From NCBI RefSeq assembly GCF_032854445.1, contig NC_088297.1, positions 22,701,127-22,765,126 on the forward strand: 64,000 bases of DNA, written 5' to 3'. This DNA comes from Liolophura sinensis (lineage: Eukaryota; Mollusca; Polyplacophora; Chitonida; Chitonidae). Under the pieces are notes generated by a model. That model did no database searches. It was given only the letters and a program-made list of their open reading frames with translations, and had not been told where the DNA came from. Below are positions 25,644-37,656 of the stretch, one piece after another (the first letter of the stretch is position 1; each line of letters opens with the position of its first letter). Position numbers and translations under genes: made by a program.

Positions 25644-28285
25644 CTGAAATAAAGACAATGAACAGAAAAGCTGAGACATTGATAACACAAGCGTTTATTC
25701 ATACTTAGATTACTGTCATAAATGTTGCTTAGTGCAACAATAACTGAAGGGTGGAAGAAACCCCACACTTGTAAGCATTTATGAACACTATGATGCCCTT
25801 TATGTCAGAGTGTATGGAAGTGTGCTGTGGACTGATTCATTTATTTAATTCAGGAGAGAGGGGATTAATTTATGCAGCCATCTTGCATGTGCATTTGCAC
25901 GGCAGAGAAGTGTGATACAAGATACCGAATTATATCACAAGCTCTCATCATTTATAGTCACAATAGTGTTGTGACACTACGTGAAGTGTGTATTACCTCC
26001 TTTATACCTACATTAGCGTGACCACTTGGTTATCTCCTAAGATTACAATAACATGTACTTGACTTCTTACTCAATAGCATAAACACAGACGTTTACATGT
26101 GAAGCAGAGATATACATGTATGTACAGTGTAAATCTAACTTAAGAAATGTTGATCCAATACTATTGAGCTGAACATTTTTCTCGCCAAAATTGTATACAT
26201 GTATCATGGTGAATAACCTAAAACCAGTCCTTGTGCCATCCCCTTAATGCTCAACGCCAAGCGAGGAAGTTACCTCTTCCTCTTTTAAGGTGTTAGGAGT
26301 GACCCAACCCAGGACTGACCCTGGATCAACGTCCTCTGAAGCCGACGTTTTACTGACTGAGCCATCAGGCCCGATAAGAAAAGTTTTGAGGAGTGTTTAG
26401 AAGACTGGATTCGGCTACTGGACAAATGTCAGTAATATTTTGTAACAATCTAATACAATCTAGAGCGTCTAATGCACAGCTGCATCATCAAGATCCCTCT
26501 TGTGTAGGGCAAAGATTCTTTGGTCATGTTTTCGCTGCCACCTGCACCAAACTAAGCAAACTGGATAGGAGGCTCGTCAATTTGTGTTCATTAGAGAACA
26601 ACTGCATCCGCAGATAAAGCTTGAAACATCTCTGTCTGCTTTCCTGCTGGGAGAGAGTATGCGCACAATTTCATCTTTAAAGAGTGAATATCTTGAGATC
26701 AATCAAACAACGTTTTGGGTGGAACGCTCTGGAAGTAGTTGGTGTATCCCTAGAAAATCTACGAGTGATATTTAGAGGTTAATCACAAGCACCTTTGGAG
26801 ATTACAGTCAAGTCTTTGTTGTGCTGAAAATGCTACTGAACTAGCAGTCATATTGCATTTTTGAAATTTGTCCACGTTCAAGTCCTGTTGCCTGATGTCC
26901 ACCGCTTGTTGTAGAATGTTCCACGAATCTAATTTTCTTGCGATAGCAAGGATTCAGTCTTCATCAAAACAATGACTGACGCCTGGCTGCTCCATTTGCA
27001 GAGTGCCTTCATCAACGAATGATATATCCATTAAGAAAAAATTGGCTTTCAGTTCTATTCATTTAATGCATTTATGGCTCTCACTTTAATGTTGTGGTTT
27101 AGCAGACTGCATTTATCAAGTGGCAAAACCTTAAGTCATGTCACTGTTTACAATATGGTCACAAAAGGCCACACAAGTATCCAGTGTTTTAAAGGCAATT
27201 TATCTGAAGAAAAAAAGTATTTTGTCTGACATACACTTCATAATAGTGTTTATTATTTCTTTTTTTGGTCTAACTTCAAGACATTTACACTCTGCAAACG
27301 AGTATTATAGAATAATTTAGTCCTGAATCTTAGTGACTTGCGGACCTTTCAATTACCAGTATTCTTGATGGAAAGTCAAAAAATTTGATCAATGGTTTGC
27401 TCTGACATTGTAGTTTTAAGACTTGTATATTGCATGTAAGGAAATGATTTTCTTTACTTTATAAACAATACAAATCACCCTTTTAAAACTGGTCTCATTA
27501 TATTATTAACTGGGGCATAGTTAATAGTCCACTATATACTGGCGTTTCTCTTGCTTTTTGTAATTTGCGCAACACCTAATAAGGTGATTTTTCATTTTAT
27601 CAAACTGTGTGATAAAGCTGCCATTGCAGAAAGCCTACCATGTCCTAATTTACTTCTACTGACACTATAAACATGTTAGTAACAATAAAGTTTGGCCACC
27701 TCAGGTGGTACCAATATCATGTCTGGCTCATGGACTAACATATTACATCCATTTTGGTGGATGTAAAATGATACTGTAGTACATGTATAAATGGTTGTTC
27801 ACCTTTCTCCTGTGTTACACACAGACACATCAACATATTTACCCAAAGCTATTTTGGCTAATTTTCACACATAAGACATACATGTACTACACAGTATATA
27901 TGACACTTTAAGAAATAAACACTGTATTATTATACTATTATACAATCAGGTTCATATTATGCAAATGTCACCATGAAGTACAGCTACATAATTTCACAAT
28001 CTCGTATTGACAGCTTATGCATAAACAATAAATCAGTCCTGTATATATCAATCCTGTGTATTGATCAACACATTCGTGAACGTGAACAAAAAAAAAATAC
28101 GATCAGACGATACGTAACCGAGCTATTTGTTGACTGCGTTCTGACCGAACTGACGTGATTGACATGAAGAATTAGCTAATTGGATTGGCCAGAAAGACCA
28201 CTGTAGAATTATCCGTATCTTCACACTGGGTCGAAGCCACATGTGACTATACAGCCAGTCATGTTACATGCCAGACACTGCCTAC
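25644..28285 (-). other. Intron 1 of the kinesin-3 gene
   Basis: A 2642-bp intron starting with GTAGGC (minus strand, 28285) and ending in a TTTATTTCAG acceptor at 25644. It contains one SINE of a second family (26215-26376) and otherwise A/T-rich unique sequence. Plus-strand ORFs here, such as 26393-26617, are taken as chance. Confidence 0.8.
26215..26376 (-). mobile_element. tRNA-derived SINE of a second family
   Basis: On the minus strand the head reads GGGCCTGATGGCTCAGTCAG and the sequence continues with AACGTCGGCTTCAGAGGACG and CTTGGCGTTGAGCATTAAGG. GATGGCTCAGTCAG is an A-box-like tRNA head, but the body differs from the main SINE. A diverged trace of its body (CTGAGCACCAAGCGAATTAG) appears near 52125. 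Confidence 0.65.
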
Positions 28286-28337
28286 CTCGTCTGTTTACGG
28301 GCCGAACCCTCACAGCCACCTTCACCTTATCCGACAT
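28286..28337 (-). CDS. KIF13: Kinesin-3 (KIF13-type) motor domain, first coding exon
   Basis: The minus strand from 28337 reads MSDKVKVAVRVRPVNRR followed by one base of the next codon and a donor GAG-GTAGGC. KVKVAVRxRPxNRRE is the conserved start of the kinesin-3 motor domain and is specific enough to name the family. Phase 1 at the exon end joins correctly to 25643-25568. The start codon has A at -3. The protein would be a plus-end-directed microtubule motor. KIF13 proteins carry vesicle cargo and continue with FHA, coiled-coil stalk and CAP-Gly domains, none of which is visible here. Only about 43 of an expected 1,700 or more residues lie in the two exons found. KIF16B, a close relative, is the main alternative. 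The TKCVVD stretch in exon 2 favours KIF13. Confidence 0.92.
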
Positions 28338-28640
28338 CTTGGACGTCTAACCGGAAAACAAATCAAGAAATATTCCAAATGTGAGGATAAAACCACGTAT
28401 AGAATCCCTCCGTCGTTAATCCCGGTATTCGCGCATACTGTTACCACTGTAAATCCAAAATAAATGTCAAATGATTGCTTGTGAAACGATCGCACCTCAC
28501 AACCTAGGCGCCATGTTTCAGCTTCTGAATATTCATAACTTCTCGCGGGGTCAAAAATGACTCATTCCGCTTTACAAGAAAGCTTCCGGGTCAGGTTCGT
28601 GAAGCCAGGCTCCGCAGCAAAGGACTCGTGTCGACAAATG
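28338..28640 (-). promoter_or_regulatory. 5' UTR and probable promoter of the kinesin gene
   Basis: The 300 bp upstream of the kinesin start codon are visibly richer in CpG than the surroundings (for example GTCGTTAATCCCGGTATTCG and TCTCGCGGGGTC). On the minus strand ACCCGGAAGC (near 28586) matches the ETS core CCGGAAG. No TATA box was seen. CpG density plus an ETS site would suit a broadly expressed gene, which is an inference. Confidence 0.45.
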
Positions 28641-31600
28641 CAGCAAACACTTAAGTTTGAAACACAACACAGCATTATTTTAGCAAAGTTGCACCTGTCA
28701 GTCACTTTGAAAGGAATCGCAAGGTAGAATCAGGCCACGTTTTGACACATGTACCTTTAGCGCCTTTTTTTCAAAAAGAGAGGTTGTTCAAGGGAGACAA
28801 ATCTGCTAGCCCAGTGGAATTTTCCTGCTGTGTGAGCAAGACCATTGATGCTGGGATATTGAGCCTGAAATCGAACTGGAAACCGAAGCATTTATACACA
28901 TCCGATTTAGTTAATTATTTATTGTCTTTTTTGTTTTGGTTGAAGGAAAACGATTACAAAGTAAAAAGGTTGCAAGGACAAAATGAAGGCATTCATAAAT
29001 CAGCTTGATCTTTAACTTGGACATCATACAGCTCAACTCATCTATGATTTCTACTCAACATTGATATTCCGATCTACATAGTCTATTCCCACCCATTAAC
29101 CTAGCATTAGATTAGGAAGTTGAAATATTTATCAACGAGGGGTGGGGTATACGGAGCCGTAAAAATGACTTTTTTTTTCATAAAAAAAATTAACATGGTG
29201 CGAAAACATTTTTGGGAAGAGAAAATCTTTTTTTTAACCCCTGACTTTAAAAATTGGGGCCCCAAGTTTACAAGTGGGGCTCCCGACAATCACAGGTCAT
29301 TTGCAGCCAATAGATCAAACAGCCAATATGGCAGCCACAGACGAGCACCTCTCACTGATAACTACATGTTTTGAGTAGTGTCTTACCATGAGACAAATAA
29401 TTTAAGTAACTTTAGTATTTTAAATCAAGAACAAGGATTACAATGGGCATGATCGCCCCTACAAGTCGACTCCAATCTGTTTAAAAACACATATTCTCAG
29501 CTGCCGCGCTGCAGTGCTTGTGAACTTCATGTACATGCTCGACTTTGCTTGATGGGCACTGAAAATACTGAAAGAATGAAAGAGTACACCGCTTCAGAGC
29601 GACTTGCTTTAGGGGGGGGGGATGTATTTCCCTGTATCAACGAAGCAGCTTATTAACAAACAGATTTCAACGAGGCATTTATGGACTAAATAAAATGATA
29701 AAATACAGCGGGCAGCCCCGCCCTTAAATAGCCCAGTTGAGTTCTCTCTATCTCAACTGCAACTGCTATATGTGAGAGACGATATTTGGATACACGTAGG
29801 CCTACTTCATCCAGCCAGGATGGATCTGAGACAAGCTATATATACGTTAGGACCAAATGTCTTAACGTCATGTGACATACATATCTGATGACGGCTGTGA
29901 TAAGTTTTAATTTGATCATATTATTTGTTTGAATGTTTACTGTAGTAATAATATCCTAGATTTTGTTGGAGGTTATACTAGAAATCGTGTTGGTGTTCCT
30001 CATCGTTTTAAAGAACGTTTTGGGACTAAGAAGGTATAATTTGCAAGCGACAAAAGTTAATTTACAAAAGCATAGTGGGACTAACAATCAGGCAGTATAG
30101 CACATTAGATATAGATGAGATTATGCGTAACCCTTACGATTGGTCAATTATATCCGGGTCCCGACATTTAAAGTCGGGGGTTAAATAAACAGATTTTTCC
30201 TTTCCAAAAATGTTTTCCACCATATAATTTTTTTTTATCTTCCAAAAAAAATAGTTTTTCACCATGTAATTTTTTTCTCTCTCACAAAATTTTATTTTCA
30301 CCATGTGACTTTTACGGCACAGTATAAGGGGATGAGATCTACAGGGAAGTCGGACAGTACTTTTTTTTCGCTAAAAGTTTCAAAATAGGCCCGAGGATAT
30401 ATTTTTTTCAGACATTTGTAGGCTTAGGCCTACAGAATTTTCTACCATCACAGGAGAGTTAATGTGCAAACCTCCAAAAATAATACAATAAAATAATACT
30501 AAAATCAGTAGTTATAAAAGATTAATTAATTCCAGCGAATTTAAGCAAACAGGTTAAATGCTGCAGGACAAGTTTTTGTGTCTAACACAATACTCCTCGT
30601 AATGATGGATCATCAGCCATGGTTTTGGGGGCAGAGAGAAATATCGGTATATCGATTTTCGATTTTCACCGGATGTTGCATCTTACAATGAATATAGCTA
30701 GGTTCTATAAGCCTAACTTTCTGGCACCCTAGCTTCATCTACCCACTTTATGACTAAGAAGAATAAATAATATGAAATTTTAACTACATATAAACTTTAA
30801 CAGTCCTTTTTATACATCATATGTTTAGAGCAGTCCGAAAAACGAATTACGTTAGGACCTGGAAATCTTTACCAAAGGGGTATGCAGGGCCAGATGGGGG
30901 AGGAGGAAATTTCAGTGGAGTTTTTTCCTTTTCTAAACAGATGGTCAAGAAATTTTTTCAGACATTTTAGGGTTACAACATTTTCTATTCTAACACAAAA
31001 GAATATCATAATTATGATCAATATATTATATATTATAATATATAGTCTTCCCAACAGCGGATTGTATGGCCGCTTAAACCACAACCATTCTCTTCGCACA
31101 TGACAAAGCCCATGACTTCATCAAGATATTTAAATTATAAGAAACGTTACTCCTTGTAATTATTCATCTGTAATCTCGCTGTGTGCATAGCTTACACATG
31201 CGCAATTGTCTTTGATTGGTGGAAATACTGCCACACAGACATTTCGTAGGTTGTTGATCTACAATAAATGTTTGCACTGTCAGTTTGCACCTAATTAAAT
31301 ATATCAGAATCTTGTCTGTCTTGGATAGAAATGAAAATTTTTTTGCCAGTGTTCCTTTCCGTCCACCTGGAGGTTACCAAGGTAACAAAATGGTATGACT
31401 TCACTTCAGGAACCACAGCTCAAAAACTGCCTCGGTGGTAAGTAATAAAACAAGCTGCATGTGGTGGTATGACATTGTACCACGCAAAGCTTAGGGGATA
31501 CATATTTCTGAGGTTGAAGTTGACAATTTTACTACATAAATAGTAGGAAAAATGTATAATATCATCCTACATTTTAAAGAAAGCAATAAAACATCTTTGT

Positions 31601-31821
31601 ATAGGATCAACAGAATCATGCAAAATGAGCAGAGAAAATTTAGGTTATTTGATATAAGCACAAAATGTGAATCGATTCATGCGTTTACGATGTTTCAGTT
31701 TTGCTCATGTCATATTTAACCTTGAGAAAACTTTATTATTTAGGGCCTATTCAAAACGCATGGAAATTCAAATTCTCTTTAATTCAGTACAAAAAAGGTA
31801 TGTATACACCCGGCAATATTC
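28641..31821. other. Intergenic; holds a ~1.2 kb inverted duplication
   Basis: Apart from the inverted pair at 29144-30340, no gene was recognised between the kinesin promoter and the SINE at 31822. Several long T and A runs occur at 29169-29235 and 30210-30370. The plus ORF at 28742-29008 has no motif or splice context. Confidence 0.45.
29144..30340. repeat. Inverted duplication (foldback-like), arms 29144-29265 and 30160-30340
   Basis: The left arm contains GGAGCCGTAAAAATGACT, CATGGTGCGAAAACATTTTT and TTTAACCCCTGACTTTAAA. The right arm read in reverse contains GTGCCGTAAAAGTCACATGG, TATGGTGGAAAACATTTTTG and TTAACCCCCGACTTTAAA in the same order. The right arm additionally holds three tandem variants of a block around CCATGTAATTTTTTT. 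The arms are separated by about 900 bp. The hairpin CCCGACATTTAAAGTCGGG lies at the inner end of the right arm. A foldback transposon or two oppositely oriented copies of one repeat would both fit. Confidence 0.6.
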
Positions 31822-32072
31822 TATGAGCCTCTCACCGATGTGGTCGCTGTAAGTTCAAGTCTAGCTCATGCTGGCTTCCACTCGCGCCATACGTGAGAAG
31901 GTGTGACAGCAACTTACGAATTGTGACAGCAACTTAGACGTGGGTTTTCCCCCGGGCTCTGCCCGGTTTTCTTTCACCATATAATGCTGGCCGCCGTCGA
32001 ATAAGTGAATATTCTTGAGTATAGCGTGAAAAACCAGTGAAATAGATAAATAAATAAATAAATAAATAAATA
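31822..32072 (+). mobile_element. SINE lacking the tRNA-like head, forward
   Basis: It begins in TGAGCCTCTCACCGATGTGG and continues through GCCCGGTTTTCTTTCACC, ATGCTGGCCGCCGTCG and TTCTTGAGTATAGCG to an (AAAT)n tail. An internal 23-bp duplication (TGTGACAGCAACTTA occurs twice) lies at about 31896-31937. Confidence 0.9.
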
Positions 32073-34020
32073 TATGATGCATAGGACCCATATAAAGTTG
32101 AATTGCTCTGAACATCACATCACTAACTGGACTACCTAATTAATACTTAACATGATATGGATCTACGTAACAGCCACCTGTTAAATAGTGACAGTTTATT
32201 GTAATCAATATTTTACATTATTTTGCACAAATGTTGCGTGCGCGACAGGTTCACGTCTATATAGGCTTATAGATCCCAATCTATAGTTCAAATCCCTTGC
32301 TCTTGTGTAATGTGGTCGGACGTGATGCACGTGGTCGAATCAAATTCCACTTTACAAGTCCGAATGCGACCTTATGTTAGTATGTCTGAAGGAGTTATCT
32401 CCCGTATACTTAAACGTGGCTTGCGTGTGAGTTTTAATATTTCTGTTACAGTGAACCACAATCGTGAGCATCATTTGGCAAATCCTCGAGTTGTTAGCGT
32501 AAAGACAGGATACAGCTCTAATAAGGGAGTGAAAGGTAACTTATATATTACTGCATGTATTTCACCTAAAGTTTGGTATGTAAAAAGTTATCTCAGAAGT
32601 GTTTAAAGGCGTAAAATGAGCTAAGCTACGTTTTCTCTGATAGATATTAATCAAACTTTACAAAAACTCGTAAGTGATCATATAATGTGACTGAATTAAT
32701 CACATTAAAACAAACTGTGTCATTTGAAAAAACGGTAAAGATAAGGTCAACTACAGTAGTCGTGCCAAGTTTCCTGAAATATGCCGGGCTGGGATTAGGC
32801 TTGTAAAGGAAGAATGCACTATAGCTGTTGCAATAGGCCCTATGATGGAAATGAGGTAAACGACGCTGAAACACACGTAACCTAGAAAAAAAATTCTGTT
32901 TTACAGTCCCATAAAATATTATTATTTATATGTTCATGAAAATTCCTTGTAAGAATTTTCTTTGTAAGTAACGTAAATGTTCTATACAAAACATAACCAG
33001 AGTCTGCGCATGTGCACTCTCCATCTGAATCTATAGGGAAAGAGCCTGGAATTTTAGCCATGCACCAATGAGTAATAGTTCGGCCAAAATACTCCACAAC
33101 AATATACAGCAAAGTATATAATTCATACATGGTTAGCACTTAAACAGCACAGTGTAAGAATTATGCGTTGTGTACACAGATAACTATTATCTATCCGACC
33201 TTAAAACCAATAACCAATATATCATGTACATGTAGGCCCTATAACATATAACATGAATAATGAAGCATTCAGAGAGTTTATTCGTGACGATTTCTTATTG
33301 TGTATGTATTGCAGTTATTTTACCAAAAACAAAATCGTTTATTCCAGGCTGTCACATATGAGTAAATTTTACCGAAGTCGAAATATTTGTCAAAAACAAT
33401 ATGATGACCTCGGGTTTCTCGATATAACTGGTAACGACTTAACAACGTGTTTATCCATTATTAGAACGCCTTATTATCGTCAGGTGAATTTTTTAATACA
33501 CGTATAAAACGTCTTTCATGGCAGATAAGATGTGTCCATAACCAGGAAGTTTGCGACGGTAAGAGCTGGTTTGTGTGGATTTTGGCTCGAAATCAGTGTC
33601 GTGTTGGAGCATGTGTTGGGCATATATTGGTCTATGGTGGAGGCCAAATGACATTATTCTACGCTGTGAGGAATTCTGTTCGTCAACTTAAAGTGAGTTT
33701 CTTGGCCCGTTATAATTTTCATGACGTCATAACCCTGTTCAAGTAGAATGACGTGCCAGTCTTAACACGTGGTGCACTGTGACATTTGAGCTCATATCAT
33801 ACAAACTTCGCCGCTTTGAAATAAGGAAAGCCACTTTTCTATATTATCCACCAAATACATGCGGCCGTACTGCAAATTTTTACAAGCAAATAATGTCAAA
33901 TGTTTTACCGACTTTGTATGAGAGTCAGTGAGGAAAACGTGTGATTGAGTATTCGAAATGCTGTTATTGTGCATGTGCATTCCTGGGGTGCAATTCTGCA
34001 ACATCTACTACATTCAGCAA
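32073..34020. other. Intergenic, two weak exon-like ORFs
   Basis: The plus frame 32310-32426 (39 codons) ends at CGT-GTGAGT, and 33253-33483 (77 codons) ends at CGTCAG-GTGAAT. Neither contains a motif I recognise and the phases do not join, so neither is called as a gene. Confidence 0.35.
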
Positions 34021-34378
34021 AACGTACAGACAGATTGACAGACAGACGAACAGAGAGACGTAGAGACAGACAGTCAGACAGACAGAGACAGAAAGATAAA
34101 TGGCCAGACAAAGAGACAGACAGGAAGACAGAGAAAAGATCGGATGAACAAATCAACAGACAGATACTCAGACGAACGGACGTTCGTACAGGTACACAGA
34201 CAAACACATAGACAGACAAACGGACGTTGGTACAGATTGACAGACAAACGGACGTTCATACAGACAGATAGATAGACAAACGGGCGGACGTGCAGACAGA
34301 CAGACAAACAAACGGTCGAACAAATTGACAGATGAACAAACAAACTGACGTCCGTTAACACAGATAGATAGACAGAAA
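34021..34378. repeat. Degenerate GACA-type simple repeat
   Basis: An irregular array of ACAGACAGACGAACAG-like words with 4-bp periodicity, diversified with CGGACGTT blocks. All six frames stay open for long stretches, giving Arg/Asp/Thr-rich or Cys/Leu/Ser/Val-rich ORFs (33905-34515) that are artefacts. It lies about 300 bp upstream of the TATA box of the next gene. Confidence 0.9.
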
Positions 34379-34675
34379 GACTTATTGAGCTGATTGTCGT
34401 ACCTAATAGTACAAACTATCCGAATAATCAGAATTTTTGAATTTAATTCTGAAACAGAAAAGTTGTCCCTTGAACATCCTGCAATAAACATAAATCTCTG
34501 CCATGTTAAAATCAACTCTTATACCACAAATAGCATATGTATAGCGTGCAATAACACTATACTTTCTGTGTGCTCCGTTGATTTTAATGATTGAAGTAGG
34601 TTGTGTACTATGTCCATATTTGCCTCTCTGTTTTTGCGTTTCTTGTCTTCCATACAGTGACCTGTATCTCATCGC

Positions 34676-34683
34676 TATATAAA
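34676..34683 (+). promoter_or_regulatory. TATA box of the coiled-coil gene
   Basis: TATATAAA in the context ATCGCTATATAAAGACG. A TCATCACTCATT stretch at 34709-34720, about 33 bp downstream, is a suitable initiator, and the ATG follows about 42 bp later. The spacing suits a TATA-driven promoter. Confidence 0.65.
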
Positions 34684-34752
34684 GACGTACATTCAGACAG
34701 CTAGAGTATCATCACTCATTCTTCGAAGCCGAAAACCCAACAACACACAAAA

Positions 34753-34758
34753 ATGGCG
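34753..34758 (+). CDS. Coiled-coil protein gene, exon 1 (Met-Ala)
   Basis: ATG-GCG followed directly by the donor GTAGGT. The start is preceded by CACACAAAA, giving A at -3 and G at +4, a strong context. The exon carries only two codons and ends in phase 0. Spliced to the acceptor at 38030 it gives M-A-S-P-E-K-P-T, with no stop. Using the alternative GT three bases later leads to stops in the next exon, so this donor is preferred. No ORF finder could report this exon because of its size. Confidence 0.68.
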
Positions 34759-35345
34759 GTAGGTAATATATCTATATTTTGATATATATACGGACATAAT
34801 GATGTCTTTCTGTTTTATTTGATTTAAGATGTATTTGACGTTTTATGCCCCTTTATGACTCCACAAAATGTTTCGTCAACAGCCCTCCCAAAAGCGTAGC
34901 CTAAATCATCGACTAAATAAACATCGTGTTCACCACAATCAGACGGGGAATCAAACTCTTGCTGGTCCCTCGCTAACCCTCCGTGTATGAGTGAAAAATG
35001 CTTGCCTGTGGCCTTAACCACAAATGAGTGATCAATCTAGTGTCAGTGTAAATGTGGCAATTACCATGTTTGTAATGGCGTCATAAAGTAGTGGGTGACC
35101 GAAAGAAGGAGGAAAGAAAAGAAAGAGCAGTCAAGACAAAGTATGACAATTAAGGCCACAGTCAAGCTAACAGAAGCTAGGTTCTAACACCCAACCCCCA
35201 GTGGTCAAGTACTTTAAATACGGTACCCACTGTGTAGAGTGCAATACCATGAAGTATAAAAATTGCTGATTTTTGAAGTGTTAGACGTGACCCGACAGAC
35301 CAGGTCTCGAACTTTCGTACATCACAATGCATTGGGTTGAACGTG

Positions 35346-35613
35346 TATTGATTTATTTGCATGGTGTTTTACGGCGTAGTCAAGAATATATCACTTATAC
35401 GACGGCAGTCAGCATTATATGGTGGGAGGAAACCGGGCTGAGCGCAGAGGAAACCAACAACCATCCGCAGGTTGCTGGAAGGCTTCCCCACCTTAGACCG
35501 GAGAGGAAGCCAGCATGAACTGGAATTGAACACATAGCGATCGCACTGGTGGGAAGTTGCTGCATGGGTTAGTGCGCCGTGCTGGCGTGCTAAACTCCTC
35601 GGCCACAGAGGCG
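35346..35613 (-). mobile_element. Full-length SINE in reverse, within the intron
   Basis: The tail is short (TTGATTTATTTG). The core CAGTCAGCATTATATGGTGG and the head GCTAAACTCCTCGGCCACAG are both diverged from the consensus. Orientation is opposite to the host gene. Confidence 0.88.
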
Positions 35614-36094
35614 TGTGATAAGTGTCCAACAATGGTTTGTGTCTAGATTGTTACCAGGTTAAGGCTACAGGACATCAATAGACTACAGAATCCGATACCG
35701 TACGCGCAAATTTTCTTACAAGCGTTACTCATAAGGTACGCACGCGAATGGTGAAAAAATGACACGTGCAGGTGGCAAATGTCCACATATACACGTGCAA
35801 GGAAATCTCGCGTGCACGCAACCATATGCCTTTTGCGCGAGTTTTTCTCACACACACGCACGCAAGAAAAATATACGCGAACGTGATTTTTTTCTCTAGG
35901 ATCTTAAGATATTAGGACCTTTACTTTCTAAAATTCGGATGTGTACCAATTTTGAAAGGCCGGAGACGCGTTCGCGCGTTCTTGTGCCCTTTTTGGTCTA
36001 TAATTGAGTACGTGGTATTTTGATATGGACGAGCGTAGCCGACAAGTTATAGTGTCACCAATGCACCACGAACACCCTAATGGAAAGAATCTGC

Positions 36095-36160
36095 ATTAAC
36101 CGCGTGTGTCCTAAAAGTTGAAAGGCAAGCACCATAACCACTCGGCCACGCCCTGCCCCC
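36095..36160 (-). mobile_element. tRNA-like SINE head, third type
   Basis: The minus strand reads GGGCGTGGCCGAGTGGTTAT then GGTGCTTGCCTTTCAA, the form of a Leu/Ser-type tRNA 5' half. The 3' half is not recognisable, so this is a fragment or an old SINE rather than a tRNA gene. Confidence 0.45.
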
Positions 36161-36743
36161 GCGTTTATGAGGAGGGTGGAAAATGCAACATATAAAGTAC
36201 CTATATTAAAATTTCAAATTAGGCCTATACATAGATCTATATAGCTGTTGTTAAAATGTCTACCGTGTGTGAGATACTGTAAAATGGGAGTGCCGGTATC
36301 TTAATATGCTTCGGTTGTTTGCAGGATGTAACATCAGATTATATTTAAAATGTGATAATACATGAAGGCGGAACTCAACACGAAGACGTGTTAACCTGAT
36401 TCATGTCATAAGATAGTTTCATACTACAACATTTTCTTAGCAGGCTTATAGAGTTCAATTTCAACCGCGACTCCAGCAGCCCCGCGTTGTGCGCCGCTTA
36501 AACAGTTAACACTGCGAACTTCGTGCCCCCGCGGAAGACTAAGTGTTACGAAGTGTTTCTAATACTTTGAAAAAAGTGTTGTGAATTGTTGGAGTTAATA
36601 TTATTGAAGTTATATTTAACATTTCAGTTTTAAGAGTGTAGAATATTTAAACAAACACTTAAATATCTTAATTCACTCTAGTTCCCAACCTGACTACTAT
36701 GTGCACACAATCCAATGCAAACAAATATCAGTGTTTAAGTTTT

Positions 36744-36812
36744 CCAGCAACCTTCGGATGGCCGTGGGTTTCCCCCGGGCGCTGCCCGGTTTCCACTCAC
36801 TATAATGCTGTG
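36744..36812 (+). mobile_element. SINE internal fragment, forward
   Basis: AGCAACCTTCGGATGGCCGT, then GGGTTTCCCCCGGGCGCTGC and CACTATAATGCTG match the SINE middle. Both ends are absent. Confidence 0.85.
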
Positions 36813-37382
36813 TGCAACAACAAAAACAACCCAAACCATTCTCTGTTGTTATTATCTACGCTTAATTGGTTGTAAACGACCTCTTTGCCTTACGAGCACA
36901 ACTTTGTCGAAACAGTGACGTCCATTGTGTTACCGAACAAAACTGTACACCACTTACACTGACCCATTTTGGTCACGGTGATATATCACTGCCCACACAT
37001 GAAGCTCTCTCAGTGCAGTTCTTGATTTTACACCACCTCTCTTACATATACGGTACACTGACACGGTACAGACAGGTATTACGTACAGAAGATCGATGAT
37101 AAATAGCTTATATGGTATTTAAATCATCATACAGAATAGGCCTACTCTTTTTCGATATTGACATATATGTCTTAACTAACTAGGCCAATTATTAGCTTCT
37201 ATAAATGTCGCCACAACAAAGTAACTCTCAGATTTAAACTCTGATTTAGGTTGTTCTCCGAGAAACAGCCAATGATCAATGATCCAGTCAGTGAAGACGA
37301 CACATTGCAAATAGCTCTAATCTGGCCAAGCTAAAGACAGAACGGTCATGTTCGTGATCAAGGTGTTTAGCGTGCCAGTGCC

Positions 37383-37497
37383 ACGCAGTGACCCAGGAAT
37401 TTCCAACCAGTGAGATTTGCTGTGAGGTTAACGTCAGCTCATGCTGGCTTCCTCATGTGCCGTACGTGTGAAGGTCTGCTGGCAATCTGCGGATGGG
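37383..37497 (+). mobile_element. SINE 5' half, truncated at a minisatellite
   Basis: GCAGTGACCCAGGAATTTCC, GTCAGCTCATGCTGGCTTCC and GTACGTGTGAAGGTCTGCTG correspond to the SINE after its A box. The match stops at GCGGATGGG, where the 25-bp array begins. Confidence 0.8.
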
Positions 37498-37610
37498 CGT
37501 GTCCCACATATTACCACACGGTCGTGTCCCATATGTTACCACACGGTCGTGTCCCGCATATTACCACACGGTCGTGTCCCACATGTTACCACATGGTCGT
37601 GTTCCGCAGG
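37498..37610. repeat. 25-bp tandem repeat, about 4.5 copies, inside SINE sequence
   Basis: CGTGTCCCACATATTACCAC plus ACGGT starts at 37498, 37523, 37548, 37573 and 37598. It begins where the SINE would continue with TCGTGGG, so it either grew from a SINE segment or was inserted there. Long ORFs through it (37410-37788) are artefacts. Confidence 0.92.
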
Positions 37611-37656
37611 TTACTTGTACCAGTGTCGAATTAAAGAAAAATTTTACGACCAAGAA

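Noticed and set aside
33905-34515. Cys/Leu/Val-rich and Arg/Asp-rich ORFs up to 115 residues
   Set aside because: Simple GACA-type repeat keeps all frames open.
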